Assembly: GCA_045542415.1 (NCBI GenBank)
Contig: JAZQKZ010000023.1
Location: 1 to 58,961, forward strand
DNA length: 58,961 nucleotides
DNA from: UMGS1958 sp045542415
GTDB taxonomy: Bacteria > Bacillota > Clostridia > UBA1381
Direction of reading: 5' to 3'
The translations under genes were made by a program, and so were the position numbers. Of this stretch, positions 26,601 through 34,613 are shown in pieces. Within the stretch, counting starts at the first letter, position 1. Each line of letters starts with the position of its first letter. The notes beneath the pieces were generated by a model that was not told where the DNA came from, ran no database searches, and saw only the letters and a list, made by a program, of their open reading frames with translations.

Positions 26601-27978
26601 TACAAAGCAGAGAGTATATAGAAGCTATACAAGAGATTTTGTGAACTTCACACCGGCTGAGGTATATATTGAAACAGACCACAGTAATATTGACACTACA
26701 TTCCTTAAAGAGGACGGTGTATATTACAGATTTACAAAGAATGAGAGCAGGTCATCGGTAATCATGGAGCAGAGTATAAGTCTTGACGGACCGTTTGCCG
26801 AGGTGTCAACCTACACATTAAACGGTACCGCAGGCAATACTATAACAGGCTATGAGGGTCCGACTGCATATAAGCTCAATGGTGAAGATAAATGGTGTCT
26901 GCTGCTTGATAAGTATTCAACAAGCGAGGGATATAAGCCGTTTATCACAGAGGATATCACAGCAGGTAAATTTACATCGGGTGCAGACTTCAACTTTGAC
27001 GGAACCTACCGTCACGGTACGGTTATGACTATCACAATAGATGAATACAATGCACTTATGGAGGCATACCCGGCGACAGGTAAATATGAGGAGGGTAACC
27101 TTTTATTCGAGCTTAGCTTTGACAATGAGGCAACTCCGGAGCTTGGCAAGGCAAAGGTTAACGGCACAATAACCTATGAGGATGGCTATAAGGGCAAGGC
27201 GGCAGTGCTTGATTCGGGCGATTATATTGAAATAAGCAATGCGGCAGGCAAGAGCCTTTTAAGCGGATACGAGACATTTACGGTATCGTTTATGTCAAAG
27301 ACTAATTCGCAGTCATGGTGGTTCTATGCCGCACCGAATGCCACAGCACAGACGTATCAGTCGGAGAAGTATGTAGGTGTACTTGACAGTGGTTCAAAGC
27401 TTACATGTGAGAGATATAACAGCAATTCGCAGTCACGTCCGACGGCGGCAACAGCTAATTATACAAACGGAGAGTGGAAGCATGTTGTTGTGTCGTACTC
27501 AGATAACTCATACTCGCTTTATGTAGATGGAGTGAGAAGAGCAACGGTCCGCACAGAGGTTGAGTTAAGAACGCTTTTGGGCAGCAGCTCGGTTGCATAC
27601 ATCGGTAAGGCAAACTGGGGCAGCGGCGAGTATTCGTCAGGTATGATTGACGAGTTCAGAGTGTTTGACTACGCAATGAGCGAGGATCAGGTGATTGAGG
27701 AATACAAGACAATGAACGGCGAGCCGGTGTTAAGAGTAGGTGCGATTGATGATAATGGCACTGTAAAATATGAGTATGAGAATACAGATGCTGAAAATGA
27801 CGTATATCTTGCGCTCATGTATGCAGACGGCAGGCTTGCGGCAGTAAGCACCGAAGCAAGCGGTGAATTTGCTCTTACAGAGCCGGGAGAATACATAATC
27901 AACGCATATGCATGGGAAAAAGGCTCAATGAAGCCTGCAAGCGACAAGCTTGTAAAAAGTGTTACGCTTGTAAAGTGA
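23665..27978 (+). CDS. Secreted multimodular glycosidase: GH30 + GH43 with carbohydrate-binding modules
   Basis: A 1437-residue secreted enzyme (signal peptide 1-27). Modules: GH30-like barrel, about 38-415, with acid/base Glu218 in SPMNEPD and nucleophile Glu320 in LWMSEVD; GH30 beta-sandwich to about 507; Big_2 Ig-like, 515-590; F5/8-type/CBM32-like, 592-735; Ig-like, 740-822; GH43 five-blade propeller, about 830-1130, with Asp883 (VRDPHI), Glu956 region (TWAPE) and Glu1064 (YEGP); LamG/CBM-like, 1143-1365. The GH30 motif context resembles beta-1,6-galactanases, and GH43 often trims arabinofuranosyl or galactosyl side groups, so a single-chain arabinogalactan degrader is likely. There is no sortase, SLH or dockerin tail. 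It converges with the GH127 gene. Confidence 0.85.
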   Translation: MKIHFKRLLAMLLATALVPVSALSVSAEETAMLAEKATRVVLDPSYASPFNNGRFEGWGTSLCWWANRLGYSEALTQQAADYFFSDEGLGLDIARYNLGGGDDPTHAHITRSDSKVPGYATGFDENGDIIYDWTVDENQRNITVAALKANPDLYIEGFSNSPPYFMTNSGCSSGAVDSGEDNLRADMVDDFAKFIAQTTKYFKDNFGITFQSYSPMNEPDTTYWGANSPKQEGCHYDPGESESRMLVATREALDAEGLDNVLVVGMDETSIDQTITNLGKLSPEAVEALGRIDTHTYGGSQRKELRTKAMAMGKTLWMSEVDNGDIAGTNPGNMGAGLALARHIIADMNGMQPAAWVMWDIVDYHRDAGFAGEENNAYDHNNGLWGVAFGNHDTQQIELTQKYYVFGQFTKYILPGDTVIASSDNTLAAYNKDTGAIKIVAMNLLDEAKSYEFDLSAFTETGSMAQVIRTSGSITDGEHLADIGTVEVADKAFTYDLAPNSVTTFVIDNNADNIGYITVDGAALATKGSDYVYTASTSDGSDVKWSVSDESVATINPETGVLKLVKNGTVEVIATSETVGSNSMTVAVVNGSRLDITSDMVSGSNPWNSDAANGPAKVADGSVSTYFDGLNAGYVTYDLGTPYIVGMVAYAPRTGYEYRMVDGMVHGSNDGTTWTQLYKIDSIPASGTLTYVTELENNEEAYRYIRYSVPSGKQSYNGSAEDYNCNLSELVVYAEMAPLTDGEDVEKAVAAMTVPTEVYGNLYMPTEVNGVSIEWTSSDETVISKDGIVTRGDAEVSVTLSAVFSKGASTQSVTYNVVVKAKAQGKSNADMEAYLFTHFVGTEGNADCEQIYFSLSKDGINWTTLNEAAPILTSTVGELGVRDPHIIRSPEGDKFFIVATDLSIYNRRDDSHRWGTCQTSGSKSIVIWESTDLVNWSEARLVKVAPDNAGCTWAPETVYDDATGRYMVFWASKVAGDNYTKQRVYRSYTRDFVNFTPAEVYIETDHSNIDTTFLKEDGVYYRFTKNESRSSVIMEQSISLDGPFAEVSTYTLNGTAGNTITGYEGPTAYKLNGEDKWCLLLDKYSTSEGYKPFITEDITAGKFTSGADFNFDGTYRHGTVMTITIDEYNALMEAYPATGKYEEGNLLFELSFDNEATPELGKAKVNGTITYEDGYKGKAAVLDSGDYIEISNAAGKSLLSGYETFTVSFMSKTNSQSWWFYAAPNATAQTYQSEKYVGVLDSGSKLTCERYNSNSQSRPTAATANYTNGEWKHVVVSYSDNSYSLYVDGVRRATVRTEVELRTLLGSSSVAYIGKANWGSGEYSSGMIDEFRVFDYAMSEDQVIEEYKTMNGEPVLRVGAIDDNGTVKYEYENTDAENDVYLALMYADGRLAAVSTEASGEFALTEPGEYIINAYAWEKGSMKPASDKLVKSVTLVK

Positions 27979-27981
27979 AAA

Positions 27982-28013
27982 AAATCAGCCAACGTATTGT
28001 TGGCTGATTTTTT
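27982..28013. terminator. Bidirectional terminator between glycosidase genes
   Basis: AAATCAGCCAAC, GTATT loop, GTTGGCTGATTT, with T runs on both strands. Confidence 0.88.
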
Positions 28014-28025
28014 ATGAGGTGAATT

Positions 28026-30410
28026 TTATTTATTAACAATTCCCGTTGTAGTACGAACCTCAAATACGCCGCCTGCGGCTGTATTTGCACCCTTTGTTCT
28101 GAACTTTACAATAACGCTTGTCTTTCCGTCCGTAAGCTCCGACGGGATTTCATAATAAGTATATATCAGATTTCCCGGGTCATTGTTGTTTAATGTTGCT
28201 TCACCTATAACAGTGTCATCAACAACAATTTCAAAGCTACGGGTATAGCTTACTCCGTTGGCACTGAACGGCGTGTCACCGCCCCAGTAAAGTGCCATTA
28301 CATAATTGGTTGTACTTGAGTCAACCTCCATCTCGTAGCTGAAGAAGCCTCCATCACCTCTTGCATCTCTCCAGCTTCTTGCAACTGTGTCAAAGTAGCC
28401 TGAATATGAGTTGCTGTTTTCCATTGCATGGTCAACCTCCGGCTGCTGTTCACCTGTGCGGACAGTGTCGATTGTTACAGCATCAAGTGCCTCCGTAAAC
28501 TCATCCTTTACGATTTCGTCATTCTCGCCGTAAAGATTCCAGTAGAGCGAATAACGCTGGTGGTGGATGTCAAAATAGGGGAGAAGTGTATAGGTGTAAT
28601 CGCCTGCCGTTAATGTAAATTCAAGCTTCGATAAATCCGACACGCTGATAAAGGTATTCGGGTCTTTGTCTGCTACAACGAGGTCTGCTACGTTGATTCT
28701 TGTGTGCGAATCAAGTGCTGTGTGGTCGCTCTGTATATCCGATGACGGGAAGTTCTGCGTTCCCAATGCACCGGCAAGCACTACCGGTCCGTACATGAAT
28801 GATACCTTGTTTACAGAATCTCTTGCTGTATAGGTGTGCAGACCCATCGGGAGCTTGACTGTGATTGTATCGCCTGCATTCCATACTCGGCTGATTGTGT
28901 AGTAGCCTGTCTCGGAAACCTTAACCGGCTCTTCGTCATTGATTGTGATAATTGCAGCATCGGCAATCCAGCCGGGGATACGGATATTGATTGATGCTTC
29001 TGCATTGCCCTCGTTAATTGTGATAACCGTAGTATCCTCGTACGGATAATTTGTCTGCTGTGAAATTGTAAGTCCTTTTTCAGCCCATGTTACGTCTGAT
29101 GAAATGAACTGGTTAATATAGAAATCCTTACCGTCCTTGTAGTAGATATTTCTCGCATATCTGCCCGGGTTTTCCATGCCGCTGCCCACACAGCACCAGA
29201 ACGAGTTTTCAAGAGTTGAATAAACCTTGAAATGTCCCGGAGTTGTAGCCATGAAGTATGTCTTCATTCCGCTGTCAGGATCCTGTGAAGCAAGAATGTG
29301 GTTAAATAGTGCCTTTTCGTAGTAGTCCATGTATTCCGGGTTGTGATTCCATGCGTAAAGATGCTCTGCTAAACGCATCATATTATATGTGTTACAGGTC
29401 TCACATGTCTGGGTACCCAGAACCTCCTCGGTAACTGTGCCGAAATGCTCGTAGTTTGAGTTGCCGCCGATACAGTATGAACGGTTGTTTACAACGGTAT
29501 CGTAAAAAAACTCTGCCGCCTTGCGGTAGGCTGTATATGATTCATCCTCATTATATACCGTTGCTGCACCTATTACCTTCGGTATTTGAGTGTTGGCGTG
29601 CTTGCCCTGAAGTCTGTCCTCGCCGTTTGCAAGCGGGTCAAGAATTGCCGATTCGCAGAAACGGAGTGCAAGGTTGAAATAATCCTCATTGCCTGTGATT
29701 GTGTAGAGCTGACACATAACCTCGTTCATGCCGCCATATTCACAGCCGAGCATTGCCGCAAACTGTTCGTCTGAGAGGTTGTCAGTGAGATTCTTTGCCC
29801 AGTCAGCGAACTTGCATACAACCTCCAATGCCTGCTCGTTGCCCGTTAATGTATATGCATCAACAAGTCCCTGATAAATCTTGTGGATTGAATACCAGGG
29901 TACCCAATATCCGCTTATTTCAAAGCCGCTTATTTTCATGCTGCCTGATTTGACTGCTTTTTCAAAATCTCCGGGAACCCATCCGCCTACAAAGCCTGTA
30001 CCGCATACTGCCTGATACTCTGCCATCTTTGTAACTGCATAGTCAAGCTTCTCTTTTAATGCCGGATCACCTGTTGAAGCGTACATTGTTGAGGCGGCAC
30101 TGAGCCAGTGACCGAGTGAATGACCTGTAATTCCCGTAGCCCCGTAACCCCGATAATTGTAGGACTCCCAGCCTCCATAATATTTTGATGTGTTCTTTGA
30201 AGCACCTGTTGAGTATGCAACCGGTGCTAAAAGTCTGTCAATGTCAAGTGAAAGAATCATGTTCTTGCCGGTATCCTGTGAGGTCTTGAAAATTCCGTCA
30301 CTGAGCTGTACCTCGCTTACACTAAAGGCTGAGCCGTACGGATTTGAAATGTTTCTTTCCTTGGATGTGGTAAGTGGTTTGAGTTCTTTATCCCATAAAT
30401 ATGTTTTCAT
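28026..30410 (-). CDS. GH127-type beta-L-arabinofuranosidase
   Basis: A 794-residue cytoplasmic (no signal peptide) DUF1680/GH127 protein. The zinc/cysteine centre is intact: ETCNTYNM-type motif with conserved Glu and Cys (TQTCETCNTYNM) and FWCCVGSGMEN, whose second-motif cysteine is the nucleophile in HypBA1. Such enzymes release L-arabinofuranose from short arabino-oligosaccharides after import. Start chosen at MKTYLWD (ATG 30410), 4 codons inside the longest frame, because GGAGG lies 6 bases upstream. Divergent from an AraC regulator; likely intracellular partner of the secreted GH30-GH43 enzyme. Confidence 0.88.
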   Translation of the reverse strand: MKTYLWDKELKPLTTSKERNISNPYGSAFSVSEVQLSDGIFKTSQDTGKNMILSLDIDRLLAPVAYSTGASKNTSKYYGGWESYNYRGYGATGITGHSLGHWLSAASTMYASTGDPALKEKLDYAVTKMAEYQAVCGTGFVGGWVPGDFEKAVKSGSMKISGFEISGYWVPWYSIHKIYQGLVDAYTLTGNEQALEVVCKFADWAKNLTDNLSDEQFAAMLGCEYGGMNEVMCQLYTITGNEDYFNLALRFCESAILDPLANGEDRLQGKHANTQIPKVIGAATVYNEDESYTAYRKAAEFFYDTVVNNRSYCIGGNSNYEHFGTVTEEVLGTQTCETCNTYNMMRLAEHLYAWNHNPEYMDYYEKALFNHILASQDPDSGMKTYFMATTPGHFKVYSTLENSFWCCVGSGMENPGRYARNIYYKDGKDFYINQFISSDVTWAEKGLTISQQTNYPYEDTTVITINEGNAEASINIRIPGWIADAAIITINDEEPVKVSETGYYTISRVWNAGDTITVKLPMGLHTYTARDSVNKVSFMYGPVVLAGALGTQNFPSSDIQSDHTALDSHTRINVADLVVADKDPNTFISVSDLSKLEFTLTAGDYTYTLLPYFDIHHQRYSLYWNLYGENDEIVKDEFTEALDAVTIDTVRTGEQQPEVDHAMENSNSYSGYFDTVARSWRDARGDGGFFSYEMEVDSSTTNYVMALYWGGDTPFSANGVSYTRSFEIVVDDTVIGEATLNNNDPGNLIYTYYEIPSELTDGKTSVIVKFRTKGANTAAGGVFEVRTTTGIVNK

Positions 30411-30440
30411 AATGACCTCCATATTAAATTTGTTACTTTA

Positions 30441-30469
30441 ATTATATATTTTCTTGCAATTCTTTGCAA
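30441..30469 (-). promoter_or_regulatory. Promoter of GH127, overlapping the divergent araC-type promoter
   Basis: On the minus strand TTGCAA (30469-30464), 17-base spacer, TATAAT (30446-30441). TTGCAA is its own complement. Confidence 0.7.
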
Positions 30470-30482
30470 TAGATGATATAAT
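30454..30482 (+). promoter_or_regulatory. Promoter of the AraC-type regulator
   Basis: TTGCAA (30454-30459), 17-base spacer, TATAAT (30477-30482). Its -35 lies in the spacer of the divergent GH127 promoter, so the two promoters should exclude each other. Confidence 0.7.
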
Positions 30483-30523
30483 ACATAATATGGACAATGT
30501 TCACTTTTTCGAGGGAGAAGAGT

Positions 30524-31348
30524 ATGAAATATATGAACATAAACACAGACCGTGAATTTTCGAGTATTCTGTGCGGCAGGCTTATATCACGGAATTTTGT
30601 GCATATGGAGCGCAATATGCGTCTGCATGTACTTATAGTGGTTGAAGAGGGCGTATTGAATATTGAAATGGATTCGGTCAGGTATAAGGCGCATAGGGGA
30701 GAGGCACTGATACTTCCCGGTGAAGTTCTTCACAAGGGATTTCGTGACAGTGATACAGCGGGAGGTATCAGATATTTCTGGGCACATTTTCTTATAGGAA
30801 GTGATTTCAGTGTTGATGATGAGCGTAAGGGCAGGCTGAGCATACCGGTGCATTTTAAGCTGACGGACTATGCGAGAGTTAATATACTGTATAATCAGCT
30901 ACTTGACGTGCATAAGCTGACGGGTGCAAGGCAGCGTTACTGTGATTTCCTTTTTACGGCACTGTGCTATGAGATTGCGTCGCAGTCGGAGCATGAGGGT
31001 GTGTCTGAAAATAAGGCGGTAAACCGTGCAGTGGCATGGATTGAGCTTGAAATTAAATCGAAGCTGTCGCTTGAAACGGTGGCAAAGGCTATAGGGTATA
31101 ACAAGCGGTATCTGGCAAAGATTTTCAAGGAAAGTACCGGAATGACAGTGAATGAATTTATCACAGAGAAGAAGCTTATGCTGGCGAAGCAGTTGCTGAG
31201 TGCATCGGACGAGAGCATAGGGGCAATTGCGGAGAGCTTAGGCTTTGAGGATGCCGGATATTTTATGCGGCTGTTCAGGCGGCACGAGGGTGTTACCTGC
31301 AGTGAGTACAGAAATGCGTATTCAAAGATGTATCTTAATAACATATAA
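30524..31348 (+). CDS. AraC-family transcriptional regulator
   Basis: A 274-residue regulator: N-terminal cupin-type sensor (EEGVLNIEMD...HRGEALILPGEVLHKGF) and a C-terminal pair of helix-turn-helix motifs (LSLETVAKAIGYNKRYLAKIFKE and IGAIAESLGFEDAGYFMRLFRRHEG). Start at 30524 after GAGGGAGAAG; a frame-open ATG 27 bases earlier precedes the SD. The position back to back with GH127 suggests it senses an arabinose-type sugar and activates the locus. Confidence 0.85.
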   Translation: MKYMNINTDREFSSILCGRLISRNFVHMERNMRLHVLIVVEEGVLNIEMDSVRYKAHRGEALILPGEVLHKGFRDSDTAGGIRYFWAHFLIGSDFSVDDERKGRLSIPVHFKLTDYARVNILYNQLLDVHKLTGARQRYCDFLFTALCYEIASQSEHEGVSENKAVNRAVAWIELEIKSKLSLETVAKAIGYNKRYLAKIFKESTGMTVNEFITEKKLMLAKQLLSASDESIGAIAESLGFEDAGYFMRLFRRHEGVTCSEYRNAYSKMYLNNI

Positions 31349-31355
31349 AAACGAG

Positions 31356-31391
31356 AGAGGGTAGCGGGCGATGGCAAAGCACCCTCTTTTT
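31356..31391 (+). terminator. Terminator after the AraC-type gene
   Basis: AGAGGGT...ACCCTCTTTTTG with an 18-base loop. Confidence 0.6.
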
Positions 31392-31433
31392 GTCGGATAG
31401 AGTAATAAAAAATAAAAAAAATTAAAAAAATGC

Positions 31434-31462
31434 TTGACAATCAGCAACTGTTGTGGTAGAAT
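31434..31462 (+). promoter_or_regulatory. Promoter of tRNA-Pro copy 1
   Basis: TTGACA, 17-base spacer, TAGAAT, 32 bases before the tRNA. Confidence 0.7.
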
Positions 31463-31493
31463 ATTATCTGTTGATGAGCGAAAGCTTAGAAAT

Positions 31494-31567
31494 CGGGATG
31501 TGGCTCAGTTTGGTAGAGTACTACGTTCGGGACGTAGGGGCCGCAGGTTCGAATCCTGTCATCCCGA
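31494..31567 (+). tRNA. tRNA-Pro (CGG), copy 1
   Basis: 74 bases; acceptor CGGGATG/CATCCCG, anticodon stem CTACG-TTCGGGA-CGTAG (anticodon CGG) and T-loop GGTTCGAATCC. Identical to the gene at 32285-32358. CCA not encoded. Confidence 0.95.
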
Positions 31568-31570
31568 CTT

Positions 31571-31600
31571 AAAAAGCACTTCGTAAGAAGTGCTTTTTTT
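31571..31600 (+). terminator. tRNA-Pro terminator
   Basis: AAAGCACTT, CGTAAG loop, AAGTGCTTTTTTT. Confidence 0.85.
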
Positions 31601-31608
31601 AACTTAAT

Positions 31609-32000
31609 ACGGAGAAGTATCGAAGTGGGGACGTTTGCGAGCGCTGCCGGTGGCAGAAGAAGCGAGCAAAAAGGAGTGGCAGCGGTCGAAATTTTTGCAC
31701 GGAAGTGCATAAACAATTTCGGGCACCGCAACAGGACATAACGGGACGTCCCGTTTCGTGAAAAAAGAATAGGAAAACACCCTGTGAAAGCAGGTTGGTA
31801 TATACGGAGAAGTATCGAAGAGGGGACGTTTGTGAGCGCTGCCGGTGGCAGAAGAAGCGAGCAAAAAGGAGTGGCAGCGGTCGAAATTTTTGCACGAAAG
31901 TGCATAGAAAAATTTCGGGAAACCGCAACAGGACATAACGGGACGTCCCGTTTCGCAAAAAAAGAATAGGAAAACACCCTGTGAAAGCAGGTTGGTATAT
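31609..32000. repeat. Two tandem ~195-bp repeats, each opening with a tRNA-Ser 5' fragment
   Basis: Copies at 31609-31803 and 31804-32000 are almost identical. Each opens ACGGAGAAGTATCGAAG, the 5' end of the tRNA-Ser found intact at 32193, and contains the perfect palindrome AACGGGACGTCCCGTT. The open frames across it are created by the repeat and show no protein features. Confidence 0.85.
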
Positions 32001-32045
32001 ACGGAGAAGTATCGAAGTGGTCATAACGGGACTGACTCGAAAGAG
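32001..32045 (+). pseudogene. tRNA-Ser 5'-half remnant
   Basis: Matches the intact tRNA-Ser from the acceptor 5' strand through the D-arm to the CTCGAAA anticodon loop, then diverges. This third truncated copy is what a recombination event in the tRNA would leave. The 150 bases that follow contain TTTGCCCTAA, also found near the integrase end (32405-32414). Confidence 0.7.
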
Positions 32046-32192
32046 TGTACACTAAAGAGAACCTCCAAAGGCTTGAACCCTTGAAATTACTGGGTTTGTG
32101 AGAATAAGCCGCTCACATTAAATTTGAAGTTTTGCCGTAAAATTTGCCCTAATTGCAGGTTTTGGACAAAACGCTTGAAAATAACTTAATAC

Positions 32193-32278
32193 GGAGAAGT
32201 ATCGAAGCGGTCATAACGGGGCGCACTCGAAATGCGTTTGCCTTAACGGGCACGTGGGTTCGAATCCCACCTTCTCCG
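32193..32278 (+). tRNA. tRNA-Ser (CGA anticodon)
   Basis: 86-base class II tRNA: acceptor GGAGAAG/CTTCTCC, anticodon stem GCGCA-CTCGAAA-TGCGT (CGA, reads TCG), long variable arm and T-loop GGTTCGAATCC. It is the only complete serine copy in the repeat array. Confidence 0.93.
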
Positions 32279-32284
32279 CTTTAT

Positions 32285-32358
32285 CGGGATGTGGCTCAGT
32301 TTGGTAGAGTACTACGTTCGGGACGTAGGGGCCGCAGGTTCGAATCCTGTCATCCCGA
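32285..32358 (+). tRNA. tRNA-Pro (CGG), copy 2
   Basis: Exact duplicate of 31494-31567, 6 bases after tRNA-Ser. The integrase gene points toward it from 70 bases away, the usual arrangement for an element inserted in a tRNA 3' end; a right-hand partial copy was not seen in the window. Confidence 0.95.
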
Positions 32359-32428
32359 CTTGAAAGAGGCAAGTTTTTAGAGCTTGTCTCTTTTGTTTTG
32401 CCCAATTTTGCCCTAAACTCCCTTAAAT

Positions 32429-33622
32429 TCATTCCTGACCTCCGCCAAAATAAATGTTTTCCATCTCGTTCGCTGCCGAAATCTTGTCGGTGTAATCAAG
32501 ATGTGAGTAAATGTTTGCGGTTGTTGAATAATCGCTGTGCCCTAAAATCATCTGAATCTGCTTCATGCTGATACCGTTTTTGAGCATAATGCTTGCGGCG
32601 GTATGCCGACAATCGTAAAGCCGCAGATTACGGATATTGTTCTGCTTTGTCAGTCGCTTGAAGCTCTCTGACACTGTACGTGGCTTTATAATCTCGCCAA
32701 GCTCGTTGACACAGACATAATCAAGATATTTCGTGCAATAGCCGCTTTTAAACATCTTTCTGTACTCGCTGATGCTCTGTTTCTTCTCAAGAAGCAGAGT
32801 TTTTATTTGTGGCACAAGCGGTAAGCTTCGGCGGCTGCTCTTGTTCTTGGTCAAGTCCTCAAACACCATCTCTAAATGACCGTTGATTCGGGTTTCCGTT
32901 ATTGTGTGTGCGATAAGCAGTGTGTCATTGTCGAAGTCAATGTTGCTCCATTTAAGCCCCATCGCCTCCTCACGCCGAAGTCCGTAAAATAACATCAGCA
33001 CTATGGGTATTTCGTAAACCGTGTCCTTGATGAGCTGTAATATCTGCTGTACCTCGTCCACCGTGTATGCCTGTCCGTTGTAAGGCGTGGTTTTTGGTGG
33101 TTCAACGCAATCCATCGGATTTGAGTCAATCAGCTGTAATTTGCGTGCGTCCTTGAATGCCTTGTGAATGTTTGCGTGGTATCGCTTCACCGACGTTCCC
33201 TTCACACGTTCAAGCTGTTCCGTATAGAAATCCTGGATATGCTTCGGTGTGACCTCGCTCAGTTTCAAGCCCAGTGGCTCAAAATACGGAACAATAATCT
33301 TGTTTACGCTGTCGTGATAGCCGCTGTATGTAGTCTTGCGAATCTGCGGCTGCATCTTTGCAAGCCATTGCTTCATGTAGTCGGTAAAGAGTACGTCTTT
33401 GCCGCTGTCGCCATTGGCACTAAGCTCCGACTGCTTTTCACGAATGAAATCGTTTAACATATCCTGTGCACGCTTCTTGTTGCCTCGTGAAATAAGTCCG
33501 GTACTGCGTGATTTACGCTGACGTTTGCCATCGGCTGAAACCCATGTGATCTTCATATGGAAAACGCCCTTGATTTCTTCCAGGTGTCCCGACACCTGAA
33601 TGTCTTTCTTCATTGCTGCCAT
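32429..33622 (-). CDS. Tyrosine integrase of an integrative element
   Basis: A 397-residue integrase with a full three-part layout: N-terminal arm-binding (about 10-60), SAM-like core-binding (70-170) and catalytic domain. Catalytic residues seen: Arg in YGLRREEAMGLKW, LYDCRHTAASIML (His-x-x-Arg type box as CRHTA), and LGHSDYSTTANIYSHL (His and nucleophile Tyr). Tn916/phage-like size. It reads toward tRNA-Pro copy 2. GGAGGAG precedes the ATG. An excisionase-like gene lies 14 bases upstream, likely one operon. Confidence 0.93.
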   Translation of the reverse strand: MAAMKKDIQVSGHLEEIKGVFHMKITWVSADGKRQRKSRSTGLISRGNKKRAQDMLNDFIREKQSELSANGDSGKDVLFTDYMKQWLAKMQPQIRKTTYSGYHDSVNKIIVPYFEPLGLKLSEVTPKHIQDFYTEQLERVKGTSVKRYHANIHKAFKDARKLQLIDSNPMDCVEPPKTTPYNGQAYTVDEVQQILQLIKDTVYEIPIVLMLFYGLRREEAMGLKWSNIDFDNDTLLIAHTITETRINGHLEMVFEDLTKNKSSRRSLPLVPQIKTLLLEKKQSISEYRKMFKSGYCTKYLDYVCVNELGEIIKPRTVSESFKRLTKQNNIRNLRLYDCRHTAASIMLKNGISMKQIQMILGHSDYSTTANIYSHLDYTDKISAANEMENIYFGGGQE

Positions 33623-33636
33623 ATTCTCCTCCTTCT

Positions 33637-33831
33637 TTATGATACCAACAGCTTAATAAGCTGTGATTTGACTATCCGATATTCTCTGCCGACCTTTACG
33701 GCGTGCAGCTTCTTATCCTTGATAGTCTTGTACAGCGTCTTTTTGCTGACATCAAGGATTTCTGCCGCTTGCTCAGCGTTTAAGATTTCGGGATAGTGCT
33801 TTAATCTCTGCATATAATCCATTCGGTTCAT
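33637..33831 (-). CDS. Excisionase-like helix-turn-helix protein
   Basis: 64 residues with a MerR/excisionase-type winged helix (LNAEQAAEILDVSKKTLYKTIKDKKLHAVKVGREYRI). Such proteins bend attachment-site DNA and steer the integrase to excision. First gene of the minus-strand pair with the integrase; GGAGGAATTTT precedes the ATG. Confidence 0.85.
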   Translation of the reverse strand: MNRMDYMQRLKHYPEILNAEQAAEILDVSKKTLYKTIKDKKLHAVKVGREYRIVKSQLIKLLVS

Positions 33832-33900
33832 AAAATTCCTCCTTCCCGTTCAGAATATACGGACGATTATAATATAAATGTATTTCTATCGTCGCTTATA

Positions 33901-33929
33901 AGTATAGCACACCTATTTGTATTTGTCAA
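33901..33929 (-). promoter_or_regulatory. Promoter of xis-int
   Basis: On the minus strand TTGACA (33929-33924), 17-base spacer, TATACT (33906-33901). A GGACGAT/ATCGTCG inverted pair lies downstream, possibly an operator. Confidence 0.7.
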
Positions 33930-33974
33930 GCATTATTTCTGAAAAAGTTTTTTATAATCGTTTTGCATAAACTA

Positions 33975-34003
33975 TTGACTTTTAAAGAACGACATAGTAT
34001 AAT
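33975..34003 (+). promoter_or_regulatory. Promoter of the PD-(D/E)XK-like gene
   Basis: TTGACT (33975-33980), 17-base spacer, TATAAT (33998-34003). Confidence 0.7.
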
Positions 34004-34041
34004 AAATATATAAATTATTTATTTTCGTTAGAGGTGCGTGT

Positions 34042-34611
34042 ATGGATAAGAAGATTCTGACAGAGATTGATAATGCGATTAGGTATATATGGAAATATGA
34101 GATTAAACAGGATTATGATAATGATTTGTTAATAAATGAGGACACTCTTAAAAACGCCTTCTATTTTCATATCAGGACAAGGTTAAATAATCTGCTCGAA
34201 AAGTATAATATCAAAATTTTCACAGAGCTTACCAACGGAAAATTTGCAGGCAGCAAACGCAGACCGGATATGGCGTTAGTGCAGATTGATAATTCCTTAC
34301 CGGGTGATTATTTAAGTGATGGCATTGCAGAATATATTTGTATAATCGAAATCAAATTCCAGTCAGATGATTATCGGGCAGCTAAAGTTATTTACGATGA
34401 TTATGATAAAATCAAATACTACATAGAGAACATGGATTTGAATTGTCCTTTATATTATATGGCAACTATTTGGGAAGCCGAGGATAAGGCAACGACATGG
34501 GCACGCAAAAATGCAGCATGGGCAAAGGACAAACTAACCGAGCTTAACGCATCATATAAAAATGGGGAAATGCGTTTCTATATAGGTGAACATAAAGGAA
34601 AGCAGGGATAA
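34042..34611 (+). CDS. PD-(D/E)XK nuclease-like protein
   Basis: 189 residues with the layout of PD-(D/E)XK enzymes: an N-terminal helix, then KRRPDMALVQI (metal Asp) and, 30 residues on, CIIEIKFQ (E-x-K), followed by helices with paired lysines. No named family recognised. It is the first cargo gene after the integrase and lies 2 bases from the next gene, so both are co-translated. Restriction- or repair-type roles are possible; a non-nuclease member of the fold cannot be excluded. Confidence 0.55.
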   Translation: MDKKILTEIDNAIRYIWKYEIKQDYDNDLLINEDTLKNAFYFHIRTRLNNLLEKYNIKIFTELTNGKFAGSKRRPDMALVQIDNSLPGDYLSDGIAEYICIIEIKFQSDDYRAAKVIYDDYDKIKYYIENMDLNCPLYYMATIWEAEDKATTWARKNAAWAKDKLTELNASYKNGEMRFYIGEHKGKQG

Positions 34612-34613
34612 TT

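Noticed and set aside
31609..32000. Possible CRISPR array
   Set aside because: Only two and a half units of about 195 bp, repeats contiguous without unique spacers, and no cas genes in the window.
31486..32052. Reverse-strand open frames of 110-190 codons across the tRNA-linked repeats
   Set aside because: They exist in all three reverse frames, overlap tRNA-Pro and repeat with the 195-bp unit; no RBS and composition unlike protein.
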